Below the pieces are notes generated by a model, which saw only the letters and a program-made list of their open reading frames with translations, did no database searches and was not told the DNA's origin. Shown piece after piece: positions 12,252 to 21,396 of a DNA stretch of 64,000 bases. The translations under genes were made by a program, and so were the position numbers. Position 1 is the stretch's first letter. Each line of letters opens with the position of its first letter. Location: NCBI GenBank assembly GCA_033239525.1, contig BSYO01000024.1, forward strand, positions 868,001 to 932,000, read 5' to 3'. This stretch comes from Nepenthes gracilis (lineage: Eukaryota; Streptophyta; Magnoliopsida; Caryophyllales; Nepenthaceae).

Positions 12252-12674
12252 CTGAAAAAAACACACCCTTTCACTTGATCTCCAGACCCATACTCAGAGA
12301 TACGATACAGCCTCTCATGCATGATGTATTCATATTTGTCTGCAAGTGTCTCTCACCTACCCTGAAATTAATACACAACTTACTGATTGGCATCCTAAGC
12401 CTAATAACATAGCACATCATCAAGCAAACAATTCAACATGAAGTAAAGGCTGAGGACAATATCTGAAAAAAAAAAACATACCCTTTCAGTTGATTTTCAG
12501 ACCCGTACTCAGAGATATGATACAGCCTTCCATGCATGATGTATTCACATTTGTCTGCAAGTGTCTCTCATCCACCCTGAAATTAAGACATAACTTACTG
12601 ATTGGCATCCTAAGCCTAATAACATAGCACATCATCAAGCAAACAATTCAACATGAAACAAAGGTTGAGGACAA
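12252..12674 (-). pseudogene. NRPB8: RPB8 middle exon, tandemly duplicated and stop-containing
   Basis: Two ~210-bp copies lie head to tail with a 215-bp period. On the minus strand each contains an acceptor (TTTCAG) followed by the same exon (12576 to ~12479, and 12361 to ~12265). The lower copy reads ETLADKYEYIMHERLYRISE and the upper ETLADKCEYIMHGRLYHISE, the block just before the C-terminal exon of RPB8. Both share a TGA directly before the first E, so the stop predates the duplication. Copy divergence is modest. Flanking intron sequence was duplicated with the exon, which points to DNA-level duplication rather than retroposition. No N-terminal RPB8 exons were found up to 13.3 kb. Confidence 0.75.
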
Positions 12675-13117
12675 ATCCTACTCTTTGTTCTAAAAAATTA
12701 AATGCCATAGTAAATGCTGTGTTATGCACAAAACTATGTGAGATAACATATTTGAAAAACATTATCTACTCCCCAGTGAATCTGGTATAACTTTGGGGGA
12801 GAGGGCAGCTCAGTCTGGTATAGAATGCACTGGTAGTCAAATGTACATCCGCAACCAAATCACATAACATTGCAGCCTAGTCTTGCGCTCTTTTGCTCTT
12901 CAACTGCTTGAGGGTGATGTCACAACGCAGTTAGTCAGTCTTGATAGTGTCCCATAGATCGTTTAACAAAATTCCACATAAAGGATGTGCATATCTCAAA
13001 TTTTGATTTAGTATAATTAGAGCATTAATGCTATTTTCCAATGTAAATAATTAAAAGCATAATCAGAAAAGATAATTATAAACTTACCATTTTTTAAGTT
13101 TGAATTATACATAATTT

Positions 13118-13325
13118 TCTTTAATTAAAGATGGCATATCAAAATATATATCAGCTTTCAACTCGACAAGAAATTTAGAACGAAACTCGACTTCTTTTTG
13201 ATTTAGTAGATCTGCTAACCGTCGTTGTACTTCAACATCAATCCGAGCATTAATGTCATTTTCTAGGCATATGCGCATCTCACTATAATAACTTTCTAAA
13301 TAATTGTTATTTCTAGTTGGCTGAG
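13118..13325 (-). pseudogene. Coiled-coil-like fragment, possibly CACTA second protein
   Basis: The minus strand shows an open block with charged, heptad-like text such as DVEVQRRLADLLNQKEVEF and FLVELKADIYF. The C-termini of plant Ptta/En/Spm (TNPA-type) proteins have similar long helices, and the position inside a CACTA element fits. No diagnostic motif is present, so this is a guess from composition and context. Confidence 0.3.
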
Positions 13326-13329
13326 TTAA

Positions 13330-14465
13330 TCATACAAGGAAGACAACAAACCCAAGCTTTCTAGTTTGTTCAAATATAAGGTATTTATTATTTTCAAGGA
13401 TTATGCACAGATTGTGCATGTCATTGATCTCTAGGAAGGTGGTTTCAAAGTTTAAATTATATCCTATTACACATCATTGCCTATCCCTCAATTATATTCT
13501 AGGCCTGCGCAAACCCTTAATTTTTTGTTATCATTGATTTTTTTTACTTATTTTATCCTTTATTTCTTTAACTTAGGGGTTAATTTTTTAGGAACTTTCA
13601 TTGGGAACAAAATAGTATAACTCTTTATATTTCTATATATTTCATTATTTGATAACAATGGAATTGAATCATTTGTGGAGATTCATCAATTGCAGTGTTT
13701 TCCTACATTAGGTAATTAGTTATGAAAAATATAAATTTTAACATTTATAACCATCACTAATTTTGACACTATAAATATGTCAACAAGACTATAAATTTAA
13801 TCAATAAAGCATATCATCTCAACACATTTTTATTTCTATTCGTTGGACAATTTAATCACCAACTTATTAGAAAATTTGTTCAATGCATCTAGTATGCAAA
13901 ACAAGAAAAACAGAGGAAGACAAAAGTGTCAAACCCCTGGCTAATTACACATTCCCCACCCATCACATTCCCCACCCATCAGAGCCATTCTCTGAAGTCC
14001 CTCAAGAAAACTCACAAGAAGAAAACTAAGGGCAAAGGTAAATACTAACCACAATCCCATAAGCAATTTGGGAAGCTTGCAGGGAGATCATTGGTTTACT
14101 TTTCTTTTTGGAGTCCACTTATTCCTCGGAAGCCCCCCTCTCAGGTTTTTTTTTTCTTTTTTGTCTTCACATGCCTTTGATTATGATACTATGATAGTTT
14201 AATATTTCAAATATAATGATTTCATTATCATAGGTAGAAAATAAATCAACCTAAATGTAGACATATTCTCATAAAAAAAAAAAAAAAAAACACTTCTATC
14301 TAACAAATACAACGCAATCAAAAGCAAGAAAAGAGAAAGACATGAAGAAGAAAGCATCGGTCATGAGTTAATTGCCTAATTTTGGGAAAATCCCCTCTAT
14401 TGGAGGAAGATTTGAGAATGTTATCACTATAAACAACTTCAACAGGTTCCTTTAAGATAGCAACA
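13330..14465. other. No recognised gene
   Basis: This is an AT-rich interval between the CACTA relic and the left end of the MULE. A short direct repeat of ACATTCCCCACCCATC occurs near 13950-13980, and there are two long A/T runs. I see no coding block. Confidence 0.4.
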
Positions 14466-15000
14466 GGATCAAACCGACGGCCCAGATTTTTCTTTTTTTT
14501 AAAAAAAAAAAATGTTGGAAACAATAGATCTGGGCCGTCGATTTTAATGCTAATGATCTGACGGTCCAGATTTTGAAATACTATGTGCCGTTGGATATTT
14601 GACACGTGGACGGTCGAGATCTATCTTCAATATAAAAAAATAAGAAATATTAGGCCGTCGGATCTTCGACACGTGGACGGACCAGATCAAGCTTTGAAAA
14701 TTTTGAAAAACATTTCCCCAATTTCGTCTTCCTCCTCCCTCACTTTCTCAAACCGTTCCTCTCCAAAAACCTAATCCTCTCAGTCACTCTCTCGCCGTCG
14801 CCGCTCTCCGTCGCCTTCGCCGCTCTCCGTCGCCTTCGCCGGTAGTCTTCGCCGCCGCCTTTGCCTCTCGGTTCTAAATACCGTAATCCTCGCCGCCGCC
14901 TCTCGCGTCGCCTCTCTCTGAACATCTCGGTCATCGGACGGCGGGGATCGGAGAAATGTTTCCAGTACTCATCAACAACCTTTCTTACCGACATTTTTTC
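14466..15000 (+). repeat. MULE left terminal inverted repeat
   Basis: This segment begins GGATCAAACCGACGGCCCAG and proceeds through repeated CGTCGG.TCTTT/CGACACGTGG words, a CT-rich tract and GTCATCGGACGGCGGGGATC. It ends around CAACCTTTCTTACCG. The same order appears in reverse complement at 24793-24265 with substitutions and small indels, making it the left TIR. A secondary copy of its 14693-14810 part lies immediately inside, at about 15008-15125. Confidence 0.75.
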
Positions 15001-15007
15001 CGTTACT

Positions 15008-15125
15008 TGAAAATTTTGAAAAAAATCCCCGATTTCGTCTTCCCCTCCCTCCCCGACTTTCTCAAACCGTTCCTCCGAAAACCCTAATCTCTCTGTCACT
15101 CTCTCGTTGTCGCCGCCGCCTTCGC
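15008..15125 (+). repeat. Direct duplication of a MULE TIR segment
   Basis: The text from TGAAAATTTTGAAAAA through TTTCGTCTTCC, CTTTCTCAAACCGTTCCTC, the AAACCCTAATC-type word and CACTCTCTCG repeats that at about 14693-14810, offset by about 315 bp. TIR subterminal duplication is common in MULEs. The right TIR shows no matching second copy that I could see. Confidence 0.6.
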
Positions 15126-15533
15126 CGTTCTCTCTTTCTCACTTTCTCAAGCCCTCACCGTCGACTCTCTCTCTCTCTATCTCACTAATTGATACACTCA
15201 CCACTAATCGATGCCGGTTCCGGTTGAAATCAATGGAGGAATTTAGGCAGGGAATTCGAGACGAGGGAGCGAGCAATAGAACGAGGTAGAGAAGAGGTAT
15301 GTTCGTGGAGAAAGTCGGACTAAAAGAATGGGAAACGACCGAGATCTTGTTTGAGGGGAAGATGCCGTTCGACGGTGACTTGGCGATGCCTGTTACACCG
15401 ATCCTTGCCGCCGCCATTATCTCTCTCTCTCACTTTCTCAAGCCATTTCGTCCCCTGTGCCTCTCTCTGTGTATCTCATTTGATTTTTTTCCTTCAAAAT
15501 TATTTGACACGGGGCTTATCGTGAATTCACGAG

Positions 15534-15701
15534 ATGGATGCTTCTTTAGGTGGCGGTGAGGAAATCAGAACTCTTATAGATTATGTGGGTAGGGGTGGAA
15601 TTGATGTGGGCGATGATCTGGTGGTGTTGATTCATCACAAAGAATATGCTTGCAAGAGAATTGCAAGTCTCGTGGCTTCTCCCTTCAATTCCAGTATTGG
15701 T
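15534..15701 (+). pseudogene. Captured fructose-1,6-bisphosphatase exon fragment
   Basis: An open frame reads EEIRTLIDYVGRGG, VGDDLVVLIHH, then EYACKRIASLVASPFNSS. This is the N-terminal helix region of a plant FBPase and looks closest to the chloroplast type II enzyme, where a 'DDLVVLLHHIQYACKRIA.LVASPFNSSLGK' pattern is typical. A possible donor GTAAATATG follows at about 15702, after which the frame loses similarity. Only about 50 of roughly 350-400 residues are present, with no catalytic or metal-binding part, so it cannot encode an enzyme. It lies inside the MULE left arm, transcribed inward from the left TIR, as in typical Pack-MULE captures. Confidence 0.72.
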
Positions 15702-15929
15702 AAATATGTGGGGTTCCTGAAGCAGAGCAGGCGAAGGTTCGAAAGAGGCGAAAGGGATAGTTGTATCGTTGACTTTGTTACTTTGTCTTAGTTCATTATT
15801 TGGGGCTGATTTTCTTGTATTTGGTTAAGATGTTTAAAATTTATCGGTGCAACTTTGTTTCAATTTTATTTCTCATGTTTGTTAGAGTAGAAATAAATGG
15901 TTTTTTTGCTTATGTGAACTCTACTTTCA

Positions 15930-16360
15930 AAAAAAAAAAAATTGTGTGAACTCCGGATTTCGGATCGTGAGAGCTCCGAAATCCGAGTGTGTGGTGAGAG
16001 CTCCGGAATCCGGAGTGTGTGGTGTGAACTCCGGAATCCGGAGTGGGTCCTCTAATGTCCAGTGTGCCTTCCGTCCGAGTGGCTTGCTTTTATCATCTCT
16101 GTTGTTTCCACGTCAAAAAAAAAAAAAGAGCTGCGTCTTGCGTGTGAGAACTCCGGTTCCGGAGTGAGTGAGATTCGGAATCAGGAGTATGAGAGCTCCG
16201 GTTTTCGGAGTGAATCCACTTATGTCCGGTGTTTTCTTGGATGGAGTGGATTGCTCTTGTCATCTCCGATGTTCACAAAAAAAAAAAAAATTGCTGTTGT
16301 ATTGCCGGAGCTCTTAGACCGGAGTGCTCTTTTACGGAGCTCTTAAGGCTGGAGTGCTCC
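15930..16360. repeat. CTCCGG-palindrome repeat with A-tract-punctuated units
   Basis: The perfect palindrome CTCCGGAATCCGGAG occurs twice within 50 bp, with several degenerate copies (CTCCGGTTCCGGAG, CTCCGGTTTTCGGAG). The stretch divides into about three units of 150-190 bp. Each contains GAGTGGATTGCT or similar followed by TCATCTC, and is bounded by a run of 12-14 A at about 15930, 16115 and 16278. A-tracts between units recall the tails of retroposed sequences, but no polymerase III boxes or target duplications are evident. The overlapping frames here are low-complexity by-products. Confidence 0.5.
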
Positions 16361-18266
16361 CTTATTTCCGAAATGCCTTATTTTGTTGTTTCCGGGGCCT
16401 GTTTGTATTCCGGAGTTGCTTTTGCTCATCATGGACGGAGTGGACTTGCCCAATGTCCGGAGTGCATCTTGGCTATCTTTTGGACGGAGTGTTTCTGGTG
16501 CCGGGCTTGTCTTGCGGCTCGCATGTTTCTTACTGCCGCTGATATGCTGACGTGGCTGAGCTCGCCTCCTGTCGTGGAATTGTTGATATGGCGATCTTTT
16601 GAAGCATGGCACCTGGTGGGTACTGGCAGTTGGATCTCAATCTTTGTTTGAATCTTCCAATGCTATGTTGATTCCGAGTTTGGATTGGTGGTTATTCTTT
16701 TTCTTCTTTCTTTGGATTGTGAACATGTTGGCTATTTCGGGTGGTGCAACTGATCCAGTTGCTATTGTATTATAGCAGTTGGCTATTTCGGGCAGCAGGG
16801 GGATTGCGGTTTCCCTCTGTCCTGTGCTGTAATATTTTTCATATGCTGTTGGTTCTATAAAACGTTGGCCTCCTAAAGGTTTTTATATATTTTTTGATAT
16901 ACTTGTTGCTCGGGGTATGCCCTAACAGTTTATGTCTTATCCTCAAGTCAAAATACTTAGAGATAAAATATAATTTTTGTAATTTTTTCTCCCTTTAATC
17001 CAAAATACTTACTTACCAAAAAAAAGAGAAATAAATGGTTTTCTCTTTTTTCAAGTGTAAACCTGTGAAGAATCCGGTAAATCTATTTTTTTTCTTATGT
17101 TCAGTTGTCAAAGAAAAAATACGGATTTTTCTTGTGGTTATATATTATTTAACTGGTTTCTTTTTTACAGTTTTCCTCTCAAATCACACAGTTAAATAGA
17201 ATTATGAAAATGTCTATAGTGAAACTCTGCAGTTCCGCTCACGCGTAAAACATGATATTTTTATGAAATTCATAAAAGAATTTATATAAATAAAAAAATA
17301 TGATATACGTATTAATAATTAAACTAAAAATTAATATTAATTGTACTAAATATTTTTAGTATTGATCGTTGGGAATCACTTATCTATATAAAACTAGCCA
17401 AATTTTACACTTTTTTTATTTATAAAACTAAAATTATATATTTATTTTAACCATATTTTTAAAAATTTAAAATTATGAAAATTATTGATTTTACTGGGAA
17501 AACAAATCTAAATCAGCCTCAACTTCGGCCAGATCTTTACCTGTGTTAGTGCGATGGAGTGTATTATTGAGGCCACATTTATAGCTGAAAAAGCAGATAT
17601 CCATAAAAACTTAGCTTGAATTCGAGCTCCCACATTCTGTTAGTTCCATGTCCAAGGCTTCCTAGGTAGGCTAGCCAACATTATTACTATCATCTCTCAT
17701 CTATGTACTTTATTATTGTGATTTTATTATGACTTTGAAAAGGCACGAGTTATTGGAAAAAAAGAAAAAGAAAATACTATGATCAATGCTTCATATTGTA
17801 CAGAATGAAATAATCATATGAAAGGCAACTCTCGAAAAAAAAAGTGAAGTTTAAAAAATGACACAGGATAACTAATTAAATTAATCATGGGTTTCGCAAG
17901 TCTCGATAAACCCGCCCTTACGATTTACTAATATATTATTTAATTAATAAAAATAATATTTATATAATAATTTCCTAATTAAAATCAGTAGGTTAGCATA
18001 ATTATTAGTTAAACTGAATCCAAAATCATTCCACGTAATAATCTATAAAAATTGACAAAATTTCATCTAAAATTGGACAAAAATAAAAAATACAACCTAT
18101 TAATAGAAACACAAAATTTATCCAATTCACATCCATTTCACATTTGCAAACCCATCACTACATCACCGGATCATAGCCTAATATAAAATTTTCCGCTACT
18201 GATTTATTCTTACCCATATAAAGTTATGTACATTAAACTAAATACAAATAATCAATAAAGTGTTTC
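16361..18266. other. MULE interior without a recognised gene
   Basis: The left part (16.36-16.9 kb) is moderately GC-rich and reads like a transcribed 3' region, with GGCTATTTCGGG repeated near 16730 and 16780. The rest is AT-rich. I found no protein block. It may include captured introns or untranslated sequence. Confidence 0.4.
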
Positions 18267-18530
18267 TCATCCTTTCCTAGCGGCAACGAATCTTGCAGCG
18301 GTAAACGAGCTAAGGTCGACTACTTGCTCCCAGCCATCCAAAATAAAGCTCTGACAAGGCGGCAACGGTGGCATGGGCCGTTCGGGATCCCCCAACAGCT
18401 TTGACCGGTTCCAACAAAGCATCCCTTAACCCCGGGAATCTCTCCGATAATGGGAATGCCGTCGTCGGTGCATGGCAAGAAGCATGCTTGCTCGGCCATC
18501 ACCCGAGCTTCACCTTCAGTCTGCAACGTC
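18267..18530 (-). pseudogene. Captured FAD-dependent oxidoreductase C-terminal exon
   Basis: On the minus strand, after an acceptor-like TTGCAG near 18520, the frame reads EGEARVMAEQACFLPCTDDG, IPIIGEIPGVKGCFVGTG and SCWGIPNGP. After a frameshift it continues DGWEQVVDLSSFTAARFVAA to a stop at 18269-18267. This is the C-terminal FAD-binding block of the plant/fungal DAO-type oxidoreductase family (TDA3-like), in which 'GTGHSCWGILNGPATGAA' lines the cofactor. Here the region after NGP is shifted by at least two small indels, so the fragment is not functional. It is bounded by exon-like pieces of unknown origin within the MULE. Confidence 0.72.
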
Positions 18531-18639
18531 AAAAACACAACGCCTCTCAACTTCCACCTTAGCCTTAAAATGCAAATGACAATAAAATAAAAGATAAACA
18601 GCCGGGAACATTAATTCAATATGGGCCAATAGTTACTTG

Positions 18640-19400
18640 CTCAATCAAATCCAAAGTAAGAGCCCCTGGGATGGTGACTTCATCTACTGAGGAAGATATG
18701 TTGCAGGTTACATGATCAAACAGATGTCTCTCATCATCTGGTGCACTCCATCGGAATCCAAAGATCAATCATCGATTAGGTTCAAGGTGATGAATAAAAC
18801 AAAGATTGAGTATTGCCTCACAGGCTGTCAAAAGTTATGAGCTAAGAAACTTATTACCATACTAGGAAGCCAAGCCCCAAAATTGTGCAAGCCAACACCT
18901 CCATGGAGCTGTGCAGCAACTGCTTTAGCCTCTTGTTTTGTGTTCTGATTCAACAGGAAACTAACAAGTAACAATAAGTTGTTAAGGGCAGGAGTACATA
19001 AATAACAAGTAGATATTTCACCTCAACTTCACAACGAAGAGTTGTAATTTCCACAACAGTTCCATCCTTAGATGCAACAGCAGCAGTGGGTGGCAACGAG
19101 CTAGTGCAGTGGGTGACAGCCAGTGATGTCAACGATAAAGGACTTCATCGTCACTTTCTTCTTCTTCCTCTAACACAATCTTACTGCCTGGAAGTTCTAA
19201 CTTTCCACCCATAAAGAAACAAGGCCCCATAGTTTTTGTTTCAATATAATCACCCTGCAATCTCTCTTCAAATCTCTGGTCACTGCAATTGAGGAACTAT
19301 GATAAGGAAAACCTAATACCTTTTTGCTGTAGGCTCTGATATCTGGGAAGTATTCTGGGAACTCCACCAATTGCGTGACAGATCATTTGGATTTCTCACC
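18640..19400 (-). pseudogene. Series of captured exon-like pieces of unidentified origin
   Basis: Minus-strand blocks with coding character occur in order. VEFPEYFPDIRAYSKK lies near 19390-19325. GDYIETKTMGPCFFMGGKLE followed by an acidic EEEEESDDE run lies near 19255-19140. ASKDGTVVEITTLRCEVE lies near 19085-19020, EAKAVAAQLHGGVGLHNFG near 18930-18870, and DDERHLFDHVTC ... IPGALTLDLIEQ near 18750-18640. Spacing with intron-like gaps suggests one gene's exons in order, cut off before the FAD oxidoreductase exon. I do not recognise the protein. Whether the pieces come from one gene or several cannot be decided by eye. Confidence 0.4.
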
Positions 19401-20149
19401 AGAGAGTTAAGAATTGAATACCCTCGAAAACAGCCACAATTAAGCATGTCAAGAGAGAGAGACAGAATAAAATAGTTCGATTTCGTGAACAGTTCTGCAA
19501 TCTACAATGTATGCAATTCCAAGTATAAAGTGAAAGTTAAAAAAGAAATGTCTCGTCATTTCCAGCTACATCCAACAAAGTTAAGAACAGAACTCCATTA
19601 ACCTATTATTTCATCTGTTCCGCAAAATTCCCGAGCTTCGCTCAAAATAGAATCGACAATGCTTCAAGAAAAGAAGTAAATATCGATAAATGCTTCGATT
19701 CTTCGGCGTATTTGAAAAGGTGATCCAGATTACTAAATCACGTCCAACAAAGGCAGCAAATCAAGGAAATTACCTATCGCCATCACTCCTTGAACCAAGA
19801 CCGGTGCTCTATTTACACAGTACATAAACCTCTTTCCTTGGAATTTCTGCAACCCAAGCAGAGAAGATCTAGCTCTCGCCCAGTGTCTCTACAAAATCAT
19901 TCAATAGTTTCTCACAATTTATGCTCACTGATCGCAACAAATTGCAAGACTTTCTGTTTAAAAAAAAATAGTAATTACATGATAGTGATGGTCCCATTAT
20001 CTGGATCAGCCTTGATGCGTATTATCTGGATCAACAAATTGCAAGGCATCACTTGCATTGCTGCGTTGAAACAATTGAATCAGTCAGCATACATTAAGAT
20101 TATAGACATTATTGCTTCTGGAATTTCACTTCCACACATTAAAGGTACA

Positions 20150-20410
20150 CTTATAGTCATATTTTGTTACCTGCATGAAGAAAGAACTATCGACATTTGC
20201 TGCAAACAACCTAGAGATCCACCACAAATGATAATTCAAAACTTCAACCCAGATTTCTGGCTCTTCATGTTTAAGATCAGCATCACTCGCTGCAGCAGAT
20301 GATGATGGGAGCTCCCGTGGTTCATCAATTGCCTGCTGTTGTGCTGTTGTTACAGGGGGCTGAATCGGTTTCTTGAACTAAACCAATATCATCGTCATAT
20401 TGTCACATCC
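20150..20410 (-). pseudogene. Unidentified exon-like block in the MULE
   Basis: The minus strand is open from a Q/P-rich start (KKPIQPPVTTAQQQ) through SSSAAASDADLKHEEPEIWV and EVLNYHLWWISRLFAANV to a donor-like CAGGTAAC near 20168. The acidic-to-hydrophobic pattern looks like genuine protein, but I do not know the family. It follows the ATL-like fragment in the same direction and may be spliced to it in a chimeric transcript. The longer plus-strand frame at 19790-20302 overlaps it and is judged a by-product. Confidence 0.35.
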
Positions 20411-20515
20411 TTCACCACTAGCAGTGGATGGGGCCAAACACCTATCAAGTACTCAAGGATGAGATTCCATGCTTTAATTTATAGTTTACATTCAATTCTC
20501 AAAGAAGATCACTCC

Positions 20516-20839
20516 CTAACGAAGGGCATACCTCACGCAAATGCTCCTGTGGTTCTCACGCAATTGTCCTTGAAGTGCAGTGGCATTCTCCAAATCATCT
20601 GGTTCTCTGGCCGTTGGCCTTAGTAGGAATCGAACAAGCCAGTGAAGCAACCCAGAAACAAAGAAGATGATAGCAAGAACTATAATGATGAGCAGTACAC
20701 TTGGGCTAATCTTGTTCTCCAGATTGAAAGTAACAGGCTGAAGGTTGGGTGGAGGTGGCGGCTGAGTTAGAATTGGTGGGTGGTTCATCAATGGCGGAGG
20801 AGAAGCTTTTTCGTTGATTTTAGTGAACACCCAGCTCAT
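20516..20839 (-). pseudogene. Captured ATL-type RING-H2 protein N-terminus
   Basis: The open frame starts MSWVFTKINEK and has a proline-rich stretch (PPPLMNHPPILTQPPPPP). It then has a single membrane helix (SPSVLLIIIVLAIIFFVSGL), LLHWLVRFLLRP and EPDDLENATALQGQL. This order matches the N-terminus of ATL46/ATL13-like membrane RING-H2 ubiquitin ligases, where the helix is followed by 'RP..REP.D.EN.TALQGQLQQLF'. Similarity stops exactly after QGQL, and the frame ends 16 residues later in unrelated sequence. The GLD motif and RING-H2 finger are absent. The abrupt end marks the capture breakpoint. About 108 aa remain of an expected 350-470. Confidence 0.75.
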
Positions 20840-20899
20840 GTTTTCCTGAGAAAATGAAGGAAAAACTCACCAGGAGTGAAGATTTGAGCTTTGATTTTT

Positions 20900-21396
20900 A
20901 AAATTCATGAAAAAATCATCTGCCACAAAAAATAAAATATATTCAAATGAGAATGGGCAGAGTACCTCTTACGCGGGTTTTCCATCAAGTGTATGCCGAT
21001 AGCTTGGATTCTCATAAACTCTAAAACTTGGAACAGTTGTAATATCATCATTTGAAGTATCAATATGTGTAGAATGATACCCTTCAAAGATGCAGAGGCC
21101 CACACAACGGAGTATGTAATTGTTGTCCCTATGATATACATAGAACATTTCACATAACTTGCCTTTCACAAGTAAAATAAAATATATCCAGATTTAATGA
21201 TAAGTTTGAAACAAAATCAATGTATGGTAACCATGAACAATGTATTATATGTAACCAATGTATGTTTACCCCTAACAACTGCGTATATGTCATCGGCGGC
21301 TGATATTGTTAGGTTTGAAGCTGTTCTATGGGTGACGCAACATGTAACTGTGATGATGAATTACCTAATTCCTACAAAATGACAAGATCTACATTA
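20900..21396. other. MULE interior, no recognised gene
   Basis: Short overlapping minus-strand frames (to 21169) precede the transposase 3' end. They show no family motif. An exon of another captured gene is possible but unsupported. Confidence 0.3.

Larger units (their letters stand above)
10932..13350. mobile_element. Left part of a CACTA transposon with captured RPB8 pieces
   Basis: The boundary at 10932 reads CACTACAATAATTTTAACAT, the canonical start of plant CACTA elements. It is followed by about 280 bp densely packed with TTTAGTGACA and its complement TGTCACTAAA, the subterminal repeats bound by CACTA proteins. Inside lie RPB8 exon remnants on the minus strand and, near 13118-13325, a coiled-coil-like reading frame resembling the second CACTA protein. 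The opposite TAGTG terminus was not found, so the right limit is arbitrary, and the 3-bp duplication (AAT at 10929-10931) cannot be confirmed. The element is either truncated or its right end has decayed. Confidence 0.6.

Noticed and set aside
19790..20302. 170-codon plus-strand open frame
   Set aside because: It is antisense to a block with better coding character and has no motif. Length alone was not accepted.
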